A DNA stretch of 64,000 nt, taken from contig NC_051091.1 in the NCBI RefSeq assembly GCF_901709675.1, forward strand, positions 12,558,967-12,622,966, in the 5' to 3' direction. The stretch comes from Syngnathus acus (taxonomy: Eukaryota; Chordata; Actinopteri; Syngnathiformes; Syngnathidae). A program made the position numbers and the translations under genes. Positions 1 to 9,955 of the stretch are shown here, piece by piece; the stretch's first letter is position 1; each line of letters starts with the position of its first letter. The notes below the pieces were generated by a model, which was not told where the DNA came from, searched no databases, and worked only from the letters and a program-made list of their open reading frames with translations.

Positions 1-340
1 CTCGGTGGCGCGCTGGGTAGCACGTCCGCCTCACAGTTAGGTGGGTGCGGGTTCTATTCCACCTCCGGCCCTCCCTGTGTGGAGTTTGCATGTTCTCCCC
101 GGGCCCGCGTGGGTTTTCTCCGGGCACTCCGGTTTCCTCCCACTTCCCAAAAACATGCTTGGTAGGCCGATTGAGGACTCCAAATTGTCCCTAGGTGTGA
201 GTGTAGAGGGTTGTTTGTCTCTGTGTGCCCTGCGATTGGCTGGCAACCGGTTCAGGGTGTCCCCCGCCTACTGCCCGATGACGGCTGAGATAGGCTCCAG
301 CACACCCGCGACCCCCCGTGGGGACTAAGCGGTTCAGAAA
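1..340 (+). repeat. tRNA-derived SINE-like teleost repeat
   Basis: The first third resembles a degenerate tRNA head: an A-box-like segment near 5-30 and a B-box-like GGTTCTATTCC at 50-60. The body holds phrases seen in thousands of teleost copies (GGAGTTTGCATGTTCTCCCC, then TGCGATTGGCTGGCAACC) and the 3' end grades into a TGGA tract. Fragments of the same family recur at 1679-1775, 27375-27440 and 53471-53635. No coding potential. It lies in alpl intron 3 or beyond and may begin left of the window. Confidence 0.75.
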
Positions 341-379
341 ATGGATGGATGGATGGATGGATGGATGGATGGATGGATG
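341..379. repeat. (TGGA)n microsatellite
   Basis: About ten tandem TGGA units forming the 3' tail of the SINE-like repeat. Confidence 0.95.
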
Positions 380-504
380 TATTCCAACATTTTGACCTTC
401 TAGCTCAGGGGTGTCCAAACTACGGCCCGCGGTCCAGTTTTTATTGGCCCGCAGCACATACTGGGCAGGCTAACGAGTTAGCGGAAAGATGCTAATTCGC
501 GATC

Positions 505-834
505 GTGCTAACACGCGCAAACGGAGTTCGCATGTTTAGTCTGATAGTGTCTCTTTTAAGTCTTAAAGAGACACTATCTCACTATCAGACTAAGCATGCG
601 AACACAAACGACCAGCTAACAGGGAGTGACCGCGCTGATAAAGTGAAGCAGCTCCAAGCTGAACTGGCATCACAACAGCGATTCTTCACACGGGACTGTG
701 AGTCAAAAATAAATATTACTAAAGCAAGCTACGAAGTGGCCATGTTAAGACTGTTGATGTTATGGACCTGTAGACCTGACACAAACTATTATTTTCTGAA
801 AGATAATGTAAATGACAAGAGCAAAATTCACTAG
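505..834 (+). pseudogene. hAT Charlie-type transposase fragment
   Basis: The 109-codon open frame contains stretches typical of the N-terminal part of Charlie-type hAT transposases and of host genes derived from them (GTF2IRD2-like): a YQTKHA motif, then QLQAELASQQRFF and ITKASYEVAM. No BED zinc finger, DDE residues or dimerisation domain remain. A fold-back at 531-598 distorts its first 30 codons. Relic, not a functional gene. Confidence 0.6.
531..598. repeat. Imperfect palindrome (hairpin) in the hAT element
   Basis: Arms of roughly 28 and 35 nt around TTTAGTCTGATAG and its complement CTATCAGACTAAG are separated by a few bases; the right arm has a short extra insert. It looks like a fold-back duplication within the transposase remnant. 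Confidence 0.75.
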
Positions 835-1444
835 TTTTAAGTTTTAATAATAACAGACAACTTTGCATTACTTATAACTCCCGTTTAAAATGTTCATGAG
901 GCAAAAGTAATTTTAAACTCATGTAAATTTAAGGTATTTCATACAGTTTGTTCAATGTTATCTGACTCTTCAGATATGAATGAAAGGCAGAATTTGTGTT
1001 TTTAGAGTTGTTCACATCTGCCTGAGTGACTCATATTTGGTTATTTTGTCATTTGAAAAATAAAGACAATTGTGACAATGAAATTTGTTTTATAACAGTG
1101 TGTATTTGCACGACATTTTTGTAGTTAAAAAATGTCCGAAAAAACTATTGGCCCCCGGGCCCCTTCACTTTATCAAATCTGGCCCTCCTTGCAAAAAGAT
1201 TGGACACCCCTGTTCTAGCTTATTGCACTAAAATCGAGGCAAATGAACCATGAATTAATAAGCGACACTTTACTTCAATTAGAGTTGCAGTCTTTTGCTT
1301 ACACACGTGTGATGTCACATCAGTATGCTCTGTTGTGTTGTATTGAACATCGCGTGAAGGTGATTCATGTGTGTTGAAGGAAAAATGAACGACTGCATAT
1401 ATTTACGGGTTCATTTTAGCCGCGAGTGAGGCGTCGTGACTCAC

Positions 1445-1986
1445 CGTCACCAAGGAACATGATGATGTTCTTGGCTCTATTCTGGTTGAGTGTCTGCAGC
1501 CTTAGCGCATTGTTCAGGGTTTTTTGGGCCCAGTCTCTCCAGAAATTGGGATCCTTCTCTTGCGCTAATGGGGGAAGGTTAATAAAAAAGCTCACAGTGA
1601 ATTTGGGACATAAGTCACACATTTTTTTGTATTATGTTTTCTCATTAAGTTCAAGGCTGAGTGGACGAGAGTAGTTGTATGCACCCCGGACTGGTCGCCA
1701 GTAAATCACTGGGCACATAGATGAAAGCCATTCACAACTTTGGACAATTTTGTGTCTAATTTACCTTGCATGTTAACGTTTGTGTGAGTAACTCATAAGT
1801 AAATAAATTATACATTTGATGGTTGGGAAATGCTGATAAAATTTGCCGAATACCTCTGACCTGATATAATGATCATGTGATTGACAACAAAGTTTTTCCC
1901 AACTTACCAGGAAAGCTTGGCTGACTTGAACATGGCACAGCCAACAGAGTGCAGCAGATGACAACAAGTTGCAGTGTCCCCTTCAT
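1445..1986 (-). CDS. alpl: Alkaline phosphatase, tissue-nonspecific (5' part, exons 2-3)
   Basis: Partial gene, with the remainder beyond the left edge. Exon 2 (1908-1986) starts with ATG and encodes a 26-residue N-terminus with a hydrophobic core (LVVICCTLLAV), a secretory signal peptide. It splices GT-AG in phase 1 to exon 3 (1445-1558). Exon 3 encodes EKDPNFWRDWAQ, then AKNIIMFLGDG, the start of the mature enzyme; the Asp of FLGDG is a metal ligand in the family. Residue order and exon boundaries match vertebrate ALPL, a GPI-anchored ectoenzyme that hydrolyses pyrophosphate and pyridoxal phosphate. Intron 2 (1559-1907) contains a SINE-like remnant. ALPL neighbours ECE1 in human 1p36, which supports the call. 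An intestinal-type paralog is less likely given the context. Confidence 0.88.
1679..1775 (-). repeat. SINE-like repeat remnant
   Basis: Contains CCCCGGACTGGTCGCCAGT and a decayed continuation, the reverse orientation of the repeat at 1-340. It sits in alpl intron 2. Confidence 0.6.
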
Positions 1987-2106
1987 GTTGTCAGCTCGAT
2001 GTGTCAAAAACGTCGTCTTGCTCTTTCTTATTTGCTTCACAATGAGGCATAGGAATGGAAAAAAAATAGAATAGTCACATGAAGAGTAGTGAGTAATTTA
2101 CTCTGC

Positions 2107-2420
2107 ACTCCTGTTGTCACAGTCAAAGTCAGCTTTATTGTCAATTTCTTCACATGTCAAGACACACAAAGAGATCGAAATTACGTTCCCACTATCCCAC
2201 GGTGACAAGACATAGTACACAATATACATACAAGTAAACAACACAAAAAGTAAAAACAAGAAGGCACAAACAATGAATAAATAAGAGTGATGAATAAATA
2301 ATAAACAAACAAATAACATAACAAATAAGAGGAGCAAAAAGGGAGCAAGAGTGCATACAGCAGACAGTCAGAATATAGCGCAATTATGTTATGACTTATT
2401 TGACCTGTTGATCGCTCGGG
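2107..2420. repeat. Dispersed repeat, LINE-3'-tail-like
   Basis: TCAGCTTTATTGTCAATTTC followed by ATCGAAATTACGTTCCCAC and an A-rich region with AATAAATAA tracts. The phrase recurs in many fish genomes; the family was not resolved here. It lies in putative alpl intron 1. Confidence 0.5.
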
Positions 2421-3622
2421 AAAATATTCCTGCAAGTATTATCTTCACCTTCACCAACAGAACTCTACGTCCGCTTTCGTACAGTCAAGCTAGTCAGTTC
2501 AATTCCTCCCTGTGAGCTTTCCTTCATTTTAGTCTGTGACAGAATTTTACAAGATGAAAATCTTTTACATGGAGAAGGAGTCTATCACGACTAAAACCCA
2601 CTTGGAGAGCAATAAAATGGCACAAAGGAGGTAATAGAAGTCTTCCTATGCCCTTCTGCTGCCAAGTTTTGTGAACATCTGCTTTAGCAATATCTTACCG
2701 ACAGGATGTAACGTCTCAGGGGCCCATGTCAGACTTTGCAAGCCTTACCAGTGGCCTCGCTGTGCTAGAAAGTGCTCACAACGGGAGCTTTTTGTAAAGG
2801 GGTCTGCTCAGTAAGGCTTTCAACTACGATTATTCACACCCTCCCTCTTTCTTCTTTGGCCTTTATAGCTTTCAAGGTTGTTTTAATGGGATTGAGCTCC
2901 ATAACACCAAGAGGTTTAAGGGCCAGAACAAAGCCGATTAAAAACCGATGATTGACTGCACACACACAAAGCAAATCTGACACTGGGGTATGATTTTTTT
3001 TCTTGCATGGCTTGATAGAATTTTAGACCAGTATTGCACATCTGCATCACAGTTTTGAGTTTACGGGTTACAATCTAGTTTATTTTTTTATTTTTTTATG
3101 TGAACTGCGATTGTGTCCAAGGGTAAGCTGGTATGAGCTCTATTTTGCAAAATAATTCAACTGCTACGGTAGTACGGTACATCTGCGCAGTTAGGCAGAT
3201 TGTTCATAGTTTCCTGAAAAGTTGTGCTCGCATCAAGCCATTTATTAGTCATCCCTGTAATATACTATGTCCAGCATTGCATGTGGGAATTCGTCATCCC
3301 TGTAAAATATGTCCAGCATTACATGTGGGAAGAACAAAAGTTGGACTAGTTCCCTGCAGGAGGACTCTCACATACATCATTCAGTGTCCGACTAAACAAA
3401 ACAATGCCTGATATAGCTATAGCTAAGTTGATGCAGAATTTGTCTTGGCGGACCAAACATAATTAAACTGCGGGGCAAATTTAGCCTGCGGGGCAGAGTT
3501 TGACAGCAGTTTTACATTAGATTACATTTTAAAAAAAAAAAAGGAACCTGCTGTAGGTTTTTCTCAGTGACTGCAAATCAGCATGTCACAACCAACTAAA
3601 CCGCTGCACCAACCTGCCTCAG
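2421..3622. other. Noncoding DNA between alpl exon 2 and the smORF
   Basis: No convincing exon seen. It contains a two-copy imperfect tandem repeat of about 45 bp (3248-3338, units starting GTCATCCCTGT) and AT-rich filler. Probably part of alpl intron 1. Confidence 0.5.
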
Positions 3623-3760
3623 TCAGAAGGTACCCGGTCCGCCCAGAGGCAGAGATCCAGCCAGCCTGCACATGAAGAAACAGAGCAGTGCCACTATAGC
3701 CATCAGTAGGAGAGCAGACAGCACAGTGGTTAAGATCAAGTGGTGGGCCGCTTCAGTCAT
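3623..3760 (-). CDS. Candidate 45-aa single-pass membrane micropeptide
   Basis: ATG (purine at -3) to TGA, 45 codons. A short polar N-terminus (MTEAAHH) precedes one uninterrupted hydrophobic segment at about residues 8-31 (core LSALLLMAIVALLCFFMC), then a single Arg and a Gly/Pro-rich tail. This is the architecture of SMIM-type micropeptides, but I recognise no family. An upstream acceptor-like CTCAG lies near 3807 on the same strand, and the TATA promoter with noncoding exon at 4452-4537 could feed either this ORF or alpl. A chance hydrophobic ORF is a real alternative. Confidence 0.3.
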   Translation of the reverse strand: MTEAAHHLILTTVLSALLLMAIVALLCFFMCRLAGSLPLGGPGTF

Positions 3761-4451
3761 GACTTCACGATACATAAAGTTGATCAAATAAAGGTGATGT
3801 CAAGACTGAGCACCAACACCGACTTCACTCCTCTCGGGCTCAATCCTCAAAGTGGGATTAAGATTTGGAGCACCGGCTCAGATGACCTCCAAAAGCAACA
3901 ACAGACTATTTCAGTCTGAGCTAGTCAATGGTCCAACGAAAGAACAACAACGAATGATGTGGAGCCAACCATATTCTGATTCTCATTATAATGTTAAGGG
4001 ATCCAAAAATAAGTTATTGTTGTCATTATATATGTTATCTAATTAATTGATGAGTCATTAATTGAATAATTAGATGGTTATGTGGATTTTATTCTGCTAA
4101 ATATTAAAACCCTGCAATGATTGCACTATGCCATTAAGGAACCAAGGAACTATATGCCATTATGAACCAAGCCATACAAATGCACCGTTACATAATCTTT
4201 CTCCCCACATTGACCAACGGCAAGCAGCAACCATTCCCCAGAGGAAAGTCACCCATGCAAAACTTTAAAACCATAAAATAAATACAAAATTGCATTGTAT
4301 AAACATCCAACATTTGAAATAATGCATAAAAATAATTATTACTTAAGCATGCAAAGAAAGAGAGAGACGCAAATTGTTGAATGATTATAACAAAAACGCG
4401 CTCATTTTCCAATCTCACCCAAAAAAAGTTAAGTGCAGCAGTTCCACTTAC

Positions 4452-4537
4452 TGCACACAGTGTCTCCTCAAACGTTGCCCAGCAATGTTTCACCTTGATT
4501 TGTGTCTCCTTGTCGTTGCTTTCACTGCCTTTTAAAG
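4452..4537 (-). promoter_or_regulatory. TATA-type core promoter and noncoding first exon, minus strand
   Basis: Reading leftward: a TATA-like TTTAAAAG (4529-4537) in a GC-richer setting, an expected start about 30 bp downstream (about 4505), then a short leader ending at a strong donor (GCA/GTAAGT; last exon base 4452). No ATG opens a long frame. The best candidate is alpl noncoding exon 1, 2.5 kb upstream of the exon carrying the signal peptide; the smORF at 3623-3760 is the alternative user. Confidence 0.4.
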
Positions 4538-5214
4538 GCCCAGAGTGGTTCTACCGAGGCTTTTTGAGGGGGACGGTCAGCAACCCATGTGGAGGAGGGG
4601 AAAGGCATAGAAATAACAGGCTTATTAACTGAGCGCTGTGAGGGCGCAGCGTGGACTCGGAGCGCTCCCTGTAGGATGCCTTGATGCGTGCTTTCATGAC
4701 TAACTTCACCCAATAATGTATACCACGAATAAAAAAAAAAAAGCAATAAAATGAAAAAAAATTGCAACATTTAAATGGCTTTAGAAAAAAAAAATACAAA
4801 AGTAAAAAATATTTCGAAATAAAATTATACTTCTTTAACATATTCAAATTCATTCACACATGTGCACATTCAACAAAAAATATAACATTTTAAAATATGA
4901 ATGCAACTTTAAATGAAACAAAAATGGATACAAAACTCGTCCACATAAAAAAAATCATCCAAATAAAAACGAAAAGAAATGCAATTCCAACCAAATATCA
5001 GATTGAGAGAAAATACAAAACACACGGGAAAAAATGGCAAGCACATGTGTACACACAATTTGATCATATTGCATTCTATTATAAATATGTTTAAATTTTA
5101 GTACTATAAGCATTTAAGTTTGTTATTTATATTTTATGCTCACTAACATTAATAGTTATAATAGCGTTAGCAAAAATAATCACCCACCAATTTCTACATC
5201 AAAATATTTACGTC

Positions 5215-5418
5215 TGTTTTCCGACTCAAGTGCTCGACTACTTCCGGTATGACGTTGATGAGGGTTGGGAACTATCTTGATGCCGATCCGCGCATAGGGG
5301 CTTTGGATTGGATATCGAGGGGGGCTGGCTGTTGTTTGGCCCCCACCCCCTGCCCCGGCCCCTCGGGGCAGAAAAGACTACCCGACCTAGTCACGCCAGT
5401 GGACCATCTGACGGCACT
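5215..5418 (+). promoter_or_regulatory. GC-rich candidate promoter / noncoding exon
   Basis: An island in AT-rich surroundings: an ETS-type CTTCCGG at 5242, C-rich blocks (CCCCACCCCCTGCCCCGGCC) and a consensus donor GCACT/GTGAGTAC with last exon base 5418. Orientation fits an alternative upstream first exon of ece1, which uses several promoters in mammals. No coding evidence. Confidence 0.25.
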
Positions 5419-5886
5419 GTGAGTACACTTCCTTTGTGTGCGTCTTCAAAAAATGTTCTAACCTTTTCTTTTGTTTGGAAATGACTAAAAAACGGCACGG
5501 ATTTCAACTTACGCTAACGGGGCGCTAACGTGAAATGGCATGTATGTTCGAATGTTTACTTCCACGTTATTCTGTTATTTTTGTGCTATTGTGCGCTTTA
5601 TAACTATATTGACGTCAGGGGTCTGATGTGGAAGTGAATGTAGATTGCTGCAATGGGAAATTACTCAAGAATACAAACGTGGTAAACAATCACAACTTCC
5701 AGCTCAAACATCAACTTTAACTTTACTGTCACATAGGGAGAGAAAAAATAGCATTCAGTCGTAATGTACTATATAAAAACCATATACTATATAACCATAT
5801 TCAAACCGTATACTAAATAAAGCAGATTTTTACAATATGATTTTATGTCCATTAACATTTTCCTCCATCTGTTATGCACACGTTAG

Positions 5887-5898
5887 CCACCAGGGGGC
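5887..5898 (+). promoter_or_regulatory. CTCF-type motif
   Basis: CCACCAGGGGGC fits the core CCASYAGRKGGC at every position. Binding is inferred, not shown. Confidence 0.4.
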
Positions 5899-6880
5899 AG
5901 TTTAATTCATGTATTCATGATAAACAAGGAAGAGTTTTATAACTGTCTCAGTAAGCTTTATTAGTAGCGAATAAGAAAGAATATTGACTTGCGAGTATTG
6001 TTATATTGTCTGTCCAGATGCGTTGCTGCATTATTTGTGTTCTAATATACATTGTGTTCCAAATATCCATTGCTTGTTCCGTTATCCTGCCTTTGATTTG
6101 ACAATGGATTTTTGCTGATTATAATTTTAAATTACTTACCCAATGTGCCAATATCATTTTTTATTTTATTGGGAATACAATAAACTCTCATTGTCTTCTA
6201 AGAGGGTAGCTTTATTGTGAAATTAAGCTAAAACAGCCCTACACATTAGCGTAAACAAGTTTTGATAGAGTGACTGTACTGTACATCTTGTCACAGTGCA
6301 TTGCAAGTCGTATTTGTCTCATGATATGATAGAGGAGAAATGATAAGATTGGAAATGGAACTCATCAATCAGTTTATTTCTCAGGTAGTTCGTAGTTGTT
6401 CCACACTGTGGTTTTTTTTTTTCACTTCCTCATGCTTCCTTATCGTGTGCAGTAAAGCAATACAAATATTGTTACCACACAAAACACAAGTAGGTTCCCC
6501 TATTCTGTGATTGATCGATGTGATAACACACACACACAAACACACGCAGAGTGCGGCTTTTGAGTGTCTTGTTTGCTCACCAGTTATTCATTATCGAAGC
6601 GTCTGGAGAGTGTACGGCGGAGAGCCACAACATACAGCCGTGTAGTGCGGAGGGCCTCTTATCAATTTTCTGTTATGACTCAAAAGCCACCCAAATAACC
6701 AGCATGTACCATACCGCTCCTTTTAAAGAACAAATCCCTTTTTTACACATATCAAACAGTTGCTAGGAAACAAAGGCCCCTAAATGACATGTCACTTATG
6801 TCAACGCTACACGCAAACGTGTTTGCTTGCCATCAAAACGTTTTTTTATCCTGTCATTGTCATTGCATTCTATTAGGTCA

Positions 6881-6892
6881 CCAGTAGATGGC
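6881..6892 (+). promoter_or_regulatory. CTCF-type motif
   Basis: CCAGTAGATGGC fits the CTCF core consensus at every position, in the same orientation as the motif 1 kb upstream. Confidence 0.35.
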
Positions 6893-8086
6893 AAAAACCA
6901 ACACACTGTCCTTTTAAAGGTACAGTGCATCCAGAAGGTATTCATAGTAGTATTTCACTTTTGTCATATTTTATGCTTCGGGCTCATGAAATGAAAATAT
7001 AATGAAAATGCTGCAGTGGTGGTCATCCCTTTGTGCTGAGGTCTACACACAATCCCTTTGCTTTCATGTCAACTGTGTGACATGTGTATGTGTTATTCCA
7101 AATCTTGTCCAATCCGTTGAATTAATCACAGGTAGACTGTTGTGATTTTTTTAGAAGTGTTGTTCATTTTACAACACAATACTAATTAGCCATACTTAAT
7201 ATTATAGTTATATAATCATAGAATTTAAAAAATAAAGACTGAAAAGCAATAAGAAAATACAAACTAAAAATAACTGCACTGAATACAAATTAAAGCTATT
7301 TGAATTTAAAACAAACAAAAGATAAAATAAAATTGAACTATAATTGAAAAAAAAAAAAAGATTACAACCCTGACACACGCGCAGACACCCCACCCACCCC
7401 ACACAAACACTGAGTACCTGCACTGCGCACTGAGAAATGTAAAGAACTCCAGAGCTGCAGCGTGCACACTAATAACCACGTGGCTCCCAATACAAGCTTT
7501 GTTTTCTCTAGCAATGATTCTAAAAATAAACAAACTGATTTTGTTTTAATTGCTTTTAAATTTGATGGGAAAGCGGCTAAGCTGGCTTTATTTTCCCTGC
7601 CGCCACACTCCCATAATTATCAATGTTTTCCACTCCCAAAAGGAAATGAAACATCGTTGCTGCAGGATAGGGGGGAAAAAAGCGACCTTTTCCTGTGCCG
7701 TGTTAACGTCAGCGGTCAGGAGCTAAACCCATGAGACACTTGCTGTCCGTCGCTCGAAGCGGGCCGGGCGACCTCGGCCGTGTGAATCGTTAGAGCTAGT
7801 TTTTGCTTGTTGAGTCATGGGCACAGGTTGTTTGTTTCCATTCCATATAGGAGAGCAAACAAACAGCAAGCAAGATGTGGCGTCCGAAAGGCAACAAGTT
7901 AGCTCATGTTACACAACCGGGAGATTTTTCTCAGAAAGTGTTTATCATTGTTTGGTGGCTGTTTGTTAGTCAGCGGTTGTGGTTCCGAGGAATGTGCATT
8001 TTACAACATGGTCCTCTTGCATAAACTTTTCATGAACTGATAATGCAATGTTCTTCAGTGGTTGACTGCAAAGTTAAAAGCATGAT

Positions 8087-8109
8087 TTGTTGTTGTTGTT
8101 GTTGTTGTT
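8087..8109. repeat. (TTG)n microsatellite
   Basis: Seven to eight tandem TTG units. Confidence 0.9.
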
Positions 8110-8983
8110 CTGCAAAGAGGCCCATCCATGTTAACCTTTGGCAGCATGAATATTTTGAGCTCCTTCCACCTGGTGTTGCTGGAACACGCGTCATCCTTCC
8201 AGGGAAAAGCAATTAAATGACACTCTCTCTTTCCATGGAATGTCCAATGGCGGGATAAGAAGACCATCATTCCCTTGTGTTTATATTAAGTCGTGAAGGC
8301 AACTTAAGCGCGTGGCAGCAAATGGCCTTTGTGGTTTACAGGTAGCTGTCTGGGTCAAGTAAACATATCAAGTTACTAGGGGCTTGAGATAGGAGCCAGA
8401 CGACATGGCTCGGACTTTGTTTACAGTTAAAGTCCAAGTCGTTCTTTCTTTTTTTTTAAATTTTTCCTCGCATGGGAAATAATGAACAATCAATGAAGTT
8501 TACATGAGTTTAGAGGCATCAGAGAGGGCCGTTGATGACGCTTTCAAGAGGAGACCAGGCTACCTATCAAGTGTCGGTTACCATGGCGACGAGAGTAAGC
8601 ATGTTGTGGGAGGGCAATACGCTTTCCGAGGCGACTCCTTCTCAGAACTTCTTGTCCTATAGAAAAGAGACGAGGCGCGGCCTCGCCTGGGCTAAACTTT
8701 CTGGGAATGTGTGCAGACGCACAACTCAGTCAGCACTCTTTCCTGGTTTTTTTTTTCACGGGTTCCGTCTCTTTTCACACAAGGTGGAACCAGCAAGTTG
8801 TAAAAAAGGATATAGGGGAGGTGTTTAGTGTTGTGACGTACGGTGTCGGCGGCCACGGGGATGCCTTTGAAATGCTCACCGGCCGGACCGGACCAACCAG
8901 ACTGTTCACTTGCCGCAGATGGGGTGATGAAACCCGAACCCCCAAACGTGGCGTAGACAGCTGAAGGAGGTCGAAGAACAAGC

Positions 8984-9955
8984 ATGGAGACACTCAGGGA
9001 CTCTCTTGTGCATCTGACTTTTCAGATGTCGTCCTACAAGAGAGCCACACTGGACGAGGAAGATCTGGTGGACTCCGGCGGCGATGACGTCTACCAGTCA
9101 ACACCAATGCAGGTAAGACAGACTCAAGAAAATATTTCCAAGGTGTCGTTTGGATCTGGATAAACCTGGTAAAGCTAAGCGTCAGCAAGTCAAGCGCACC
9201 TTCAAGTTTGTAAACAAATATTTCCTTTGTGATTAAAAGGAAAAGATTTTTTGCATGTCTGTACTCGTGAGGTAAATGAATGAATGAATGAACCCAGAAA
9301 ATTGCATCAATGATGACAAAATATATATATGTATATGTATGATCTATGAACTGGATTGGACATAAGCTGTGGCCTAGTGGTAGAGTGTCCGCCCTGAGAC
9401 TGGAAGGCTGTGGGTTCAAACCCTGGCCGGGTCATACCAAAGACTATAAAAATGGGACCCATTGCCTCACTGCTTGGCACTCAGCATTAAGGGTTGGAAT
9501 TGGGGGGTTAGATCACCAAATGATTCCCGAGCGCGGCACCGCTGCTGCTCACTGCTCCCCTCTCCCCCAGGGGATGGATCAAAATCACATGGGGATGGGT
9601 TAAATGCAGAGGACAAATTTCACCACACCCAGATGTGTGTGTGACGATCATTGGGACTTTAACTTAACTTTAACTTTTAACTAATTTTTAATAAATGATG
9701 AACTGAACTTTGACCTAGTTTTGCGAAGAAAATGAACTTTCCCAGCATCTACATAGCTGTCTTTGTATAGAAGTAAACTTTCCATAATATGTCCCCTTTA
9801 AAAGGTGTCAATGTGCGTACAGGTGAGTATCCGGCGGGGCTTCTCATGCTGGCCGGAGAGAACACCAAGGGAGAGGCAGCTTCTGTTTCTGGTGTGTGCA
9901 CTGTCTGCGGGCCTATTCGTATCGCTCATCACAACCGCTGTCTTCTACCGGCAAA
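8984..9955 (+). other. ece1: ece1 exons 1-2: cytoplasmic tail and TM anchor
   Basis: Exon 1 (8984-9112) carries two in-frame starts: ATG 8984 (1d-type extension of 14 residues) and ATG 9026 directly after CTTTTCAG, which also works as a 3' splice site. An upstream alternative first exon could therefore join at 9026, giving the b/c-type products known in mammals. Exon 2 (9823-9955) encodes the basic stop-transfer side (RERQ) and the membrane segment. The 0.7-kb intron contains a SINE (9363-9665). Confidence 0.8.

Larger units (their letters stand above)
406..1212. mobile_element. hAT (Charlie-like) deletion derivative, 8-bp TSD
   Basis: The 807-bp element begins CAGGGGTGTCCAAAC and ends in the near-inverted GATTGGACACCCCTG. 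It is flanked by a perfect 8-bp duplication TTCTAGCT at 398-405 and 1213-1220, which is diagnostic of hAT transposition. The interior holds a transposase fragment (505-834) and AT-rich filler but no catalytic region, so it is non-autonomous. Confidence 0.9.
4546..8983. other. Intergenic region between alpl and ece1
   Basis: AT-rich DNA with A/T runs, short CA repeats and no recognised coding exon. Noted within it: a GC-rich candidate exon ending at 5418, CTCF-type motifs at 5887 and 6881, and a (TTG)n tract at 8087-8109. Open frames here are short and without recognisable motifs. Alternative ece1 first exons (1a/1b/1c types) could lie here but I could not identify them. Confidence 0.6.

Noticed and set aside
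1426-1674. Plus-strand 82-codon ORF over alpl exon 3
   Set aside because: Antisense shadow of the alkaline phosphatase exon.
4897-5094. 65-codon ORF in the alpl-ece1 spacer
   Set aside because: Lys/Ile/Thr-rich composition follows the A-rich DNA; no motif, no splice context.
9375-9425. tRNA gene suggested by A and B boxes
   Set aside because: No acceptor stem or complete cloverleaf; these are the promoter boxes of a SINE.
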